Below are positions 55,301 to 61,451 of a stretch of 64,000 bases of DNA, one piece after another (the stretch's first letter is position 1; each line of letters opens with the position of its first letter). The notes under the pieces are model-generated. The model searched no databases. It was given only the letters and a program-made list of their open reading frames with translations, and was not told where the DNA came from. A program made the translations under genes and the position numbers. This DNA is from an uncultured Flavobacteriaceae bacterium (lineage in GTDB: Bacteria > Bacteroidota > Bacteroidia > Flavobacteriales > Flavobacteriaceae): positions 186,001 to 250,000 of the forward strand of contig CALSMD010000001.1 in the NCBI GenBank assembly GCA_943787365.1, given 5' to 3'.

Positions 55301-56503
55301 TTAATTGCAGTCACATATATCATCAAAATTGTATAATAAAAAATCATAACCACCACATTGAGAATAAACACTTATATGATTATCTAGATGATTTGTTCCA
55401 GCGACACTTAAATAATTATCAACTAGAAGTGTTAATGCGCAAGTATTTTCTAAATCATTTTCAGTAAATGGATTTATAGAAACTATTTTAGATGTATATG
55501 CTAAACTCTCTAATCCATTTAATGTTGTTAAAGATGGATTATGATCCATTTGAAAGCAAAAATCTCCATTACTTCCATAAATCTCTGCTAAATTGGAAAA
55601 ACCTTCTAAACTATTTAAAACCAGATTGTGATTAATGTTAACTATACCTATCCTTTCAAGTGAAGGGAAATTAAACGATTCTAATGAATTATTTTCACCT
55701 AAATCTAGACCTGTCATGTCAACTACATTTTCAAAACCATTTATAGTTATAAGGGAATTACAAAAAGTAATACTTAGATATCCAAATTCAGTAAGCATAT
55801 TAAAATTACCTAAATTTATTAGAGAGTGACATTGATGTAAAATAAGCCTATCAATTTTATTATTGATATTATTTATGCTTTCTATTGATAGTAATTCTAA
55901 ATTATTAGAAATGTGTATTTCTGAATTAATTTCCGTTGTATCTGTATCAATAATGTCACTTTCAAAAGTTGTGGTTAAATTATTAAGCCCATTAAGATTT
56001 TTCAAATTATCATTAAATTGAATATTTAAATACGATATGGTTGTTAAAGATTCAAACCCTTCAAAATTAATTAGGCTTTCATTATGTCTAATATTTAATT
56101 CATCAAGTTTGCTGACATTCCCTATGCCTTCAAAATTAACAAGATTGTCACAATTTGTTACTATCAACCGTTCAACATTTTCTAAGTTTTGTAAGCCATT
56201 TAAATTAGCAATATTTGCATTTGTAATTATTAAATGGTCTATAGATTTTAAACAAGCAAGAGAAGATAAGTCACTAACATTTGAAACTCTTAAAGTTCCA
56301 TTTATATGTGTATATCCAAGAGTCTGAAAATCTGCTAATTGTTCTTCACTATTAAACGAATAGAAATCTTCTTCAGCAATAACTATTCCTTCATTATCAC
56401 ATAATATATTTGATGGAGAATCTATGTTTTCATCAGAATTATTTGAACAACTTATGGTAATAACTAATGTAATTAAGAATAAGAATAATTTGTTTTTTTT
56501 CAT
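55301..56503 (-). CDS. Leucine-rich-like repeat lipoprotein (module 1 cargo)
   Basis: The 400-residue lipoprotein has a signal MKKNKLFLFLITLVITISCSN. The mature part is made of irregular repeats of about 20-24 residues (LNGLQNLENVERLIVTNCDN, FEGIGNVSKLDELNIRHNES, FEGFESLTTISYLNIQFNDN), like leucine-rich or receptor-L-domain solenoids of Bacteroidota surface proteins. It is probably surface exposed and binds a ligand. The frame opens at 56527, but the ATG at 56503 fits the signal. The gene is AT-richer than the core genes and is bounded by inverted repeats at 55277 and 56519. Confidence 0.75.
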   Translation of the reverse strand: MKKNKLFLFLITLVITISCSNNSDENIDSPSNILCDNEGIVIAEEDFYSFNSEEQLADFQTLGYTHINGTLRVSNVSDLSSLACLKSIDHLIITNANIANLNGLQNLENVERLIVTNCDNLVNFEGIGNVSKLDELNIRHNESLINFEGFESLTTISYLNIQFNDNLKNLNGLNNLTTTFESDIIDTDTTEINSEIHISNNLELLSIESINNINNKIDRLILHQCHSLINLGNFNMLTEFGYLSITFCNSLITINGFENVVDMTGLDLGENNSLESFNFPSLERIGIVNINHNLVLNSLEGFSNLAEIYGSNGDFCFQMDHNPSLTTLNGLESLAYTSKIVSINPFTENDLENTCALTLLVDNYLSVAGTNHLDNHISVYSQCGGYDFLLYNFDDICDCN

Positions 56504-56518
56504 CTTATTTTTTTTAAT

Positions 56519-56719
56519 GTTTGCCAACGGTTTTGTATATGGCTCGTAGCGTGCAAATTATGAAATTATTTTCGGATTAAGCACGAGCCGAATTTTTTAA
56601 TTTTTCTTATTATCTTTTTTCTCAATAAGCCAAATTAAAAAATTTGGCGGACTAGCAAATATACCTTAACTTTGTTTAGTCAACTAACTAGATATGAGCT
56701 ATATACGTTGTTAGCAACT
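56519..56719. repeat. About 200-bp imperfect palindrome separating two gene cassettes
   Basis: The outer arms are GTTTGCCAACGG...GTATATGGCTC (56519-56545) and GAGCTATATACGTTGTTAGC plus AAC (56697-56719). Inside is a second long hairpin, GCCGAATTTTTTAATTT at 56587 against AAATTAAAAAATTTGGC ending at 56648, with one mismatch, and CTTATT/AATAAG next to the loop. The design recalls integron attC sites (imperfect palindrome between cassettes) but the end motifs do not match the GTTRRRY/RYYYAAC consensus exactly. Confidence 0.65.
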
Positions 56720-56723
56720 GGCA

Positions 56724-57290
56724 TTACTTACAATTCTTTATAATTGAATTCATTTTTGTTTTGAGTTTTGTCCACTCAATAGACGACCAATCTTTATCTT
56801 TCATATTGTCGAAATATCTTTCTATTTCCTTTTTTAAATCATCTCTAAAATTATTTGCATCAATTATCTTTTTTTCGTAATCCAATTTTACTTTTAAATC
56901 TCTTCTTATTCTCCATCCACCAGTTGTTTCTCCTTGATGTAAAATACCACATCTAATATGCTTATAAAATTGAAATGGAATATCATTTCCTGTGAAATCT
57001 TTAAATAAATTAGAACGATTGAAAAAACCACAAAATGCTAATGGTGAAGAAGGTGATTTAGACCAACCTCTATAAAAAGATTCATAAGTCTCAATTAGAA
57101 GACAACAACTTGCCATTATGTTGAAACCACTCTTATTCAACTTATTCTCTCCAGGTGTAATATATCTTTGAATAAGTCTAAGCTTTAATGATTCTGCGAT
57201 GATTTTTTTGTCCTCATTTGATTTAGACTTTATTCGTTTATTATATTCACCAATTGTAAAATTTGGATGAGCAATTATAAAAGATTCCAT
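56724..57290 (-). CDS. Unknown protein with HEPN-like R-x4-H motif (module 1 cargo)
   Basis: This 188-residue protein is soluble and mostly helical. No family was recognised with certainty. The segment HIRCGILHQGETTGG (near residue 113) has the R-x4-H arrangement of HEPN-domain RNases and toxins, preceded by helices (NIMASCCLLIETYESFYRGW) typical of the four-helix HEPN bundle. If so, it could be a ribonuclease toxin or defence effector. Only 7 bp separate its start from the upstream MORN-like lipoprotein gene, so the two are co-transcribed. Confidence 0.55.
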   Translation of the reverse strand: MESFIIAHPNFTIGEYNKRIKSKSNEDKKIIAESLKLRLIQRYITPGENKLNKSGFNIMASCCLLIETYESFYRGWSKSPSSPLAFCGFFNRSNLFKDFTGNDIPFQFYKHIRCGILHQGETTGGWRIRRDLKVKLDYEKKIIDANNFRDDLKKEIERYFDNMKDKDWSSIEWTKLKTKMNSIIKNCK

Positions 57291-57297
57291 ATGTTAA

Positions 57298-57765
57298 TTA
57301 TTTTCTTTCTTCATACATAAATTTTCCATTGTTGTCCCAAACTTTCCAGACACCAGTCTCTCTTCCATTTTTGTATTCACCAATATCCCAAACTTGACCA
57401 TTTTCATACCAACTTTTCCAATTTCCATTTTTTTTGCCATCTTTATAATTTACTTCAAAGAATAATTGACCATTTGAATACCAAGATTTTGAAATTCCCG
57501 TTTGAATTCCTTTTTTGTATTCTCTCTCTAAAAATATAATTTCTGGTGAATGCCATTTTCTAAATATACCATCTCTCTTACCATTTATAAAATTACATTC
57601 GTACTTTAATTTGCCATTATCAAAATAATCAACAACCAGCCCATTTACAAGACTCATATCATACTTGAAATATGCGATTTCGTCAACTACATTGATGTCT
57701 TTTAAACTAATTTTATCACTTTGACAGCTACAAAAGATAATGAATATCAATATTATTTTTTTCAT
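57298..57765 (-). CDS. MORN-repeat (YwqK-type) lipoprotein (module 1 cargo)
   Basis: The 155-residue lipoprotein has a signal MKKIILIFIIFCSCQSD. It has about five repeats of the MORN-2/YwqK type (YFDNGKLKYECNFINGKRDG, WYSNGQLFFEVNYKDGKKNG, WYENGQVWDIGEYKNGRETG, WDNNGKFMYEE). Databases often call such proteins toxin-antitoxin system YwqK family antitoxins, a name with little experimental support outside Fusobacteria. It precedes the HEPN-like gene by 7 bp. The ATG at 57765 is chosen at the signal peptide. Confidence 0.8.
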   Translation of the reverse strand: MKKIILIFIIFCSCQSDKISLKDINVVDEIAYFKYDMSLVNGLVVDYFDNGKLKYECNFINGKRDGIFRKWHSPEIIFLEREYKKGIQTGISKSWYSNGQLFFEVNYKDGKKNGNWKSWYENGQVWDIGEYKNGRETGVWKVWDNNGKFMYEERK

Positions 57766-57781
57766 AAGATGCTCTTTGCTT

Positions 57782-57799
57782 GTTGCTAACTCGTTATAT
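57782..57799 (+). repeat. Cassette end repeat, upstream side of the MORN-like gene
   Basis: GTTGCTAACTCGTTATAT is the inverted counterpart of ATATACGTTGTTAGCAAC at 56701-56718. The two copies enclose the MORN/HEPN gene pair. Confidence 0.6.
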
Positions 57800-57907
57800 G
57801 TCAACAAAAGGGTGTGTTAACGGTTATATATTCCGGGATAACACAATGTTTTAGTTGTTATTATTCGTAACTGATTTTAGTACAAGCATCTTGCTTGCCC
57901 CCGCATC

Positions 57908-58013
57908 TATAATTCAAATAAAACAATCGCTTACAACGGGTCAAGCTGCTTATGAAGATTTAGATTTGGGGTCTAAAATCTATCAAACTTATGAAATAGT
58001 TTATAAACTTTAA
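57908..58013 (+). pseudogene. Relic of an unidentified gene 3' end in right end B
   Basis: An open frame reads ...QIKQSLTTGQAAYEDLDLG then SKIYQTYEIVYKL and TAA at 58011-58013. The terminal hydrophobic/aromatic alternation looks like the last strand of an outer-membrane barrel. There is no start or upstream part. An identical relic occurs in copy 2 at +2737 bp (60645-60750). Confidence 0.45.
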
Positions 58014-58133
58014 AAAAAAGTATCCATTAATTTATGTAAACAGCTGTAAATAAATCAATTTTATTAATTTACAGTCGCATGGTTCACTTAAAACTTGAAT
58101 TTTTGCAATTTGGATTACGGTCTATCTTCTAGC

Positions 58134-58155
58134 ATTAATTCAATCTTATTTTATA
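58134..58155 (+). other. Core recombination site, copy 2 (junction of the two modules)
   Basis: This is the same 22 bp as copies 1 and 3. Here the upstream flank equals that of copy 3 and the downstream flank equals that of copy 1, as expected for the junction of two tandemly integrated elements. Confidence 0.75.
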
Positions 58156-58335
58156 TAAATGCGTCCTAATTAGGGCGCATTTTTTTTGCATTGTGTAGTG
58201 ATTTGTTATGTTGTATAAGCACCTAATTTAGTAAATACAAACTAAGTTTTAAACTAAAACTAGTTTTGTAAAAGTGTCTTTTTTAGCTCAGTTCTTTGTT
58301 ACCACCTCACGAAAGGATTCGTGCGGTAGCGGGGA
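58134..58335 (+). repeat. Module left end A, copy 2 (202 bp)
   Basis: It is a copy of 55026-55227 at an offset of 3108 bp with two substitutions. It overlaps right end B by the 22-bp core. It includes a second terminator (58159-58187) and ends with the REP-like hairpin at 58308. Confidence 0.95.
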
Positions 58336-58511
58336 TCGCTTATTATTTCTTTACTTTTATCTTCAACCAACACTGGTAATTCTCTTTCGCATTGCTCAGC
58401 AATTTCTTCAGGTTTGTCTTCCCAAACTAAACCGTACCGTTTTTTCTCTAATTGCTGTAATTTGGCAATGAGTTGTTCTTTACTATAATTATCGTATTTA
58501 TTCTTTGCCAT
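58299..58511 (-). pseudogene. Truncated N-terminus of a type III restriction-modification methylase (Mod)
   Basis: The open frame codes for 70 residues. The first 57 or so (MAKNKYDNYSKEQLIAKLQQ, then KRYGLVWEDKPEEIAEQC, ending near DKSKEI) resemble the conserved N-terminus of type III Mod/site-specific adenine methyltransferases of Bacteroidota. The remaining residues (SDPRYRTNPFVRW) are translated from the REP-like hairpin. The catalytic parts (DPPY and FxGxG) are missing, so it cannot be a functional enzyme. It abuts the AbiEii stop with no gap, so the methylase once belonged to the same operon. Confidence 0.72.
58308..58336 (+). repeat. REP-like hairpin at the shared/unique boundary of module 2 left end
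   Basis: The stem CACGAA/TTCGTG is followed by CGGTAGCGGGGA. It truncates the methylase gene: the coding homology stops where this hairpin begins. Confidence 0.65.
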
Positions 58512-59579
58512 TTATGCTGTTTTTATTTCGTAAATCTTGAACCAATAAAAAAATGCTTCAGGATTAGATTTTTTAAGTTTGTTTAGTTTGTTGTTCATTG
58601 GTTCGTTTATTTGCCATTCTTTCATTTGTATTTGGGTGTCATACTTTTCAATTTCTGTTTTCTCATATTTTATTAATGTGATGAGATAAGCTGTTTTAGA
58701 TGCTTGAGTAATTGCTTTTTCAATATGATAACTTTCAGAAAAAATATAAGCTCGTATTCTTTGTATTCCCAACTGTAATTCTTCGAAATTCCCTATTCCA
58801 TCTATTCCTCTACTTGCAATACAAAGGGAAGTTTGGTAAATATCTTCAATTACATCTTGTTCATTACAATCATTAATATTTCTGTATGACAATTCAGTTT
58901 TTGCAAATTGGTAAAATGTGTTTTTTATAATATTTAAGTCAATTACTTTATCAAATAAATTCCCTACATCATATAATTGCTTTATGATTTCCATACTCAT
59001 ACTGTTTTCACTTTTAAAGTATGGTATTCCTGTGGTATTGGGAGCAAAGGCAGTGAGCTTGTCTCCCAAAATATCTTCCAAACAGGGAAGGTTTACAAGT
59101 AATGGTTTGTTAATAATCGGTACAAAATTAGATTCTATAGGCAGTTGGATTATTTTTTTGTAATCCGCCTTTTCAAATAATATATCAAGTAAAATATAAT
59201 CTTCTGTTTTGTTTGATTTATGAAATGGAGTGTAGTAGAATTTAAAATGTGCTTTTGTGATTTTTGAATTTGTGTTTCGGTGTTGTAATTCTTTTCGTAA
59301 AAAACCTTGCTCGGTTGCCAAAGAATCTAATATGTCGTTTAGCCCAATATCCTCTTTAGGCAAAATAATATCAATGTCAATAGAAAGTCTTTTAGTAGAA
59401 TTGAAATGTAACATTAAAGCAGTTCCTCCTTTGAATACAAAGTCCAATTTTTGTTTCACAAGACCTTCTAATAGAATCAATGCTCGAATAACCTTTTCGA
59501 CAAGAATTTTATCAGCATTTTTATTTGCTTTTGAAACCTGATTAATCCATTCTATTGATATTTCTTTTTGATTTATCAT
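58512..59579 (-). CDS. AbiEii/AbiGii-type nucleotidyltransferase toxin
   Basis: This 355-residue toxin of the type IV AbiE system has the nucleotidyltransferase signature FKGGTALMLHFNSTKRLSID, with the GG-T loop and D-x-D (DIDIILP) near residues 45-75. A central region like PCLEDILGDKLTAFAPNTTGIPY is typical of AbiEii. By family knowledge the toxin transfers nucleotides to tRNA acceptor stems or other targets, giving abortive infection or stasis. It follows the antitoxin by 21 bp. The ATG at 59579 places the conserved helices correctly. Confidence 0.88.
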   Translation of the reverse strand: MINQKEISIEWINQVSKANKNADKILVEKVIRALILLEGLVKQKLDFVFKGGTALMLHFNSTKRLSIDIDIILPKEDIGLNDILDSLATEQGFLRKELQHRNTNSKITKAHFKFYYTPFHKSNKTEDYILLDILFEKADYKKIIQLPIESNFVPIINKPLLVNLPCLEDILGDKLTAFAPNTTGIPYFKSENSMSMEIIKQLYDVGNLFDKVIDLNIIKNTFYQFAKTELSYRNINDCNEQDVIEDIYQTSLCIASRGIDGIGNFEELQLGIQRIRAYIFSESYHIEKAITQASKTAYLITLIKYEKTEIEKYDTQIQMKEWQINEPMNNKLNKLKKSNPEAFFYWFKIYEIKTA

Positions 59580-59589
59580 AAACTATAAA

Positions 59590-59615
59590 TTGGCAGTAAA
59601 TTAATTTTGTTGCCG
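59590..59615. promoter_or_regulatory. AbiEi operator-like site, copy between the antitoxin and toxin genes
   Basis: This 26-bp site, with arms TTGGCAGTAAATTAATTT and TTGCCG, is the exact reverse complement of 60383-60408. It overlaps the last codons and stop of abiEi. Both copies are preceded by AACTATAAAT and followed soon by TAGAATT in the same orientation. Confidence 0.6.
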
Positions 59616-60305
59616 TAAATTAGAATTAATATATGTTTTAAGTTCTTCTTTTTTTCCTCTCCTGTTGGCATAACGTAACAACTTACTTTTATTGATTGAG
59701 TATTTTGAAAAAGCTTCATTATAAATAGTTCTCATTTCATTACCTTGATATGCCGAAAAGATGATTTCATCACAAAAAACATCTACTAATATTTTTTCTA
59801 AAGAAGAAGTGTTTATTCCATCTATGTTTTGTGTAGGAGCTTCAGTTATTAGTGTTTTAACAATTATTAAATTATTGTTCTCTGTTATGTATTTTTCAAA
59901 AACATCTTTTGAAGGTTCTAAAAAGACTGAGTATTTGTTTTCTTTTAAATAAAGAAATATGGCTTGTGTTGCTTCTTTCTCAACTTCAATTAATAAATAG
60001 AATTGATTGGCTTGATGCAGGGTAAATTCATTAAGAATAGAAGAATTCCAGATGCAAGATTCTAAATATGGAAAATGTTTTTTTATTTTTTTACTTAGAA
60101 TTTTTTCTTTTGAAGAAATCTCAGGAATAAAATAATTCATTGCTCCAAGAGTAAATATTCCTTTTCCAATTCGTTTAAGAACACCTTGTTTTATCAAAGT
60201 AAATACTCGCCAATTGATAGTCGTTTGACTAATATTGGGTTCAAACCCTTTAAAGAAATTAGCAATGTCAGTTGTTTCAAAGCTTTTTCGATTTTTGAAA
60301 AACAT
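59601..60305 (-). CDS. AbiEi-type antitoxin / transcriptional repressor
   Basis: The 234-residue protein has an N-terminal winged-helix region (IANFFKGFEPNISQTTINWRVFTLIKQGVLKRIGKGIFTLG) followed by an AbiEi-like alpha/beta domain, as in the DUF6577 antitoxins of Bacteroidota. It should neutralise the downstream AbiEii toxin and repress the operon. Its promoter carries a 26-bp imperfect palindrome on the -33 box. The gene is very AT-rich, unlike the core genes, consistent with transfer. Confidence 0.82.
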   Translation of the reverse strand: MFFKNRKSFETTDIANFFKGFEPNISQTTINWRVFTLIKQGVLKRIGKGIFTLGAMNYFIPEISSKEKILSKKIKKHFPYLESCIWNSSILNEFTLHQANQFYLLIEVEKEATQAIFLYLKENKYSVFLEPSKDVFEKYITENNNLIIVKTLITEAPTQNIDGINTSSLEKILVDVFCDEIIFSAYQGNEMRTIYNEAFSKYSINKSKLLRYANRRGKKEELKTYINSNLRQQN

Positions 60306-60361
60306 TGTTAATTTTTCAATATGTAACTTGTCTTTAGCGATAGTATTTCTTTTTAACTCAG

Positions 60362-60408
60362 CAAATGTACAAAACTATAAATCGGCAACAAAATTAATTT
60401 ACTGCCAA
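60362..60408 (-). promoter_or_regulatory. Promoter and operator of the AbiE operon
   Basis: On the minus strand TTTTG (60389-60393), a 19-bp spacer and TACATTTG (60362-60369) form a consensus promoter. The 26-bp operator-like palindrome at 60383-60408 (arms GGCAAC...CTGCC around AAATTAATTT) lies directly over the -33 box. AbiEi antitoxins are known to repress by binding inverted repeats, so this fits negative autoregulation. Confidence 0.65.
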
Positions 60409-60616
60409 TTATTAGAATTCTGTTAGCGTGGGGAAGATTAAGCTCTTTTGGTTTTTATGTGTTGGCTTTTGTGTAGGCAAAAACCAAATGTGCTTAATGT
60501 GCGGCTGGCTTTTTTCGGTATGAAACACAACTAGTTATATGGAGAACAAACCTCCTGTTTATACGTCTCTATTTCCGGATAATAGGAACTTTTGGTTTCT
60601 TTATCCAAAATCAAAT

Positions 60617-60892
60617 GTACAAGCATCTTGCTTGCCCCCGCATCTATAATTCAAATAAAACAATCGCTTACAACGGGTCAAGCTGCTTATGAAGATTTAG
60701 ATTTGGGGTCTAAAATCTATCAAACTTATGAAATAGTTTATAAACTTTAAAAAAAAGTATCCATTAATTTATGTAAACAGCTGTAAATAAATCAATTTTA
60801 TTAATTTACAGTCGCATGGTTCACTTAAAACTTGAATTTTTGCAATTTGGATTACGGTCTATCTTCTAGCATTAATTCAATCTTATTTTATA
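60617..60892 (+). repeat. Module right end B, copy 2 (276 bp)
   Basis: It is the same as 57880-58155. It ends the second module and borders the promoter of the DUF6495-hisS genes. The 635-bp stretch 60306-60940 holds the AbiE promoter, a region with an imperfect hairpin (TTTGGTTTTT against AAAAACCAAA near 60447-60488) and this repeat; no gene is seen. Confidence 0.95.
60871..60892 (+). other. Core recombination site, copy 3 (right junction)
   Basis: It is identical to copies 1 and 2. The downstream flank (AATTTGCACACTGC) is unique and gives the promoter of the next gene, so this is the native right flank. Confidence 0.75.
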
Positions 60893-60898
60893 AATTTG
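60891..60898 (+). promoter_or_regulatory. -7 box of the DUF6495-hisS promoter, formed partly by the core site
   Basis: TAAATTTG begins in the last two bases of core copy 3. The TAnnTTTG box therefore lies across the integration junction, and the -33 region is supplied by the element or, in the native state, by the receptor 3' end. Confidence 0.5.
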
Positions 60899-60940
60899 CA
60901 CACTGCAAATAGGACACATTTTTTTTAACTATAATCAAGG

Positions 60941-61411
60941 ATGAAATACACAAGACTTACCAAAGAACAGTTGGAGGAATTAAACCAAGAGTTTATTAAT
61001 TTTTTAGCAACGCAATCCATCACGGCAGATGAATGGAAAGAGATCAAGGAACAGAAGCCCGAAGTGGCAGAAGAGGAATTGGATATTTTTAGCGACTTGG
61101 TTTGGGAAGGCGTGTTGTCAAAAGTGGAGTATCTAGAAAATATAGCGCCGCAGCACATGTATCTGTTTAAAGTGGATGCATCGCAGTTGCGATTGATTGG
61201 ACTCAAAATAAAAAAAGAGGACATTGATTTGACCACCAAAGAAGGGTTTGGGTGGTTAAGAGAAAATTTGATGTCAGACGAGGTCGAATTGTTCAATGCC
61301 GATAAAACGCTTGAAGCCGATAAAAACACAAAAATATTTGAACTTATCGTGCAAGGGTCTAACATCACAAAAGGCGATCTTTATAAGTATTTAGAAGATC
61401 TAATTGGATAG
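60941..61411 (+). CDS. DUF6495 family protein
   Basis: This 156-residue acidic cytoplasmic protein matches a family restricted to Flavobacteriia (MKYTRLTKEQLEELNQEFINFLATQSITADEW ... LVWEGVLSKVEYLENIAPQHMYLF). The function is unknown. It lies 40 bp upstream of hisS in the same direction, an arrangement frequent in the order. The reverse-strand frame of similar length is an artefact. Confidence 0.82.
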   Translation: MKYTRLTKEQLEELNQEFINFLATQSITADEWKEIKEQKPEVAEEELDIFSDLVWEGVLSKVEYLENIAPQHMYLFKVDASQLRLIGLKIKKEDIDLTTKEGFGWLRENLMSDEVELFNADKTLEADKNTKIFELIVQGSNITKGDLYKYLEDLIG

Positions 61412-61451
61412 GTTCATAAAAAGAGAGATATTTGTTAATTAAAGCAAAACC

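Larger units (their letters stand above)
57880..58155 (+). repeat. Module right end B, copy 1 (276 bp)
   Basis: This stretch is repeated at 60617-60892 with no difference seen and no gaps. It starts with a REP-like hairpin (CAAGCATCTTGCTTGCCCCC), then holds two gene-end relics and an inverted repeat CTGTAAAT/ATTTACAG (58044-58074), and ends with the 22-bp core. Immediately before the core it encodes FLQFGLRSIF and a stop, a near copy of the receptor C-terminus MQFGLRYIF. The 533 bp between 57766 and 58298 hold only these repeats. Confidence 0.95.

Noticed and set aside
56519-56719. Bona fide integron attC site
   Set aside because: The ends resemble but do not match GTTRRRY and RYYYAAC, and there is no intI or attI; kept only as an attC-like palindrome.
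58044-58074. CTGTAAAT/ATTTACAG inverted repeat as a terminator
   Set aside because: There is no T run after the second arm and no gene ends directly before it; it is more likely a protein-binding site or chance A/T symmetry within right end B.
60925-61368. 147-aa minus-strand frame opposite the DUF6495 gene
   Set aside because: The plus-strand gene matches a known Flavobacterial family and lies upstream of hisS; the reverse frame is Ser/Asn-rich, typical of antisense reading.
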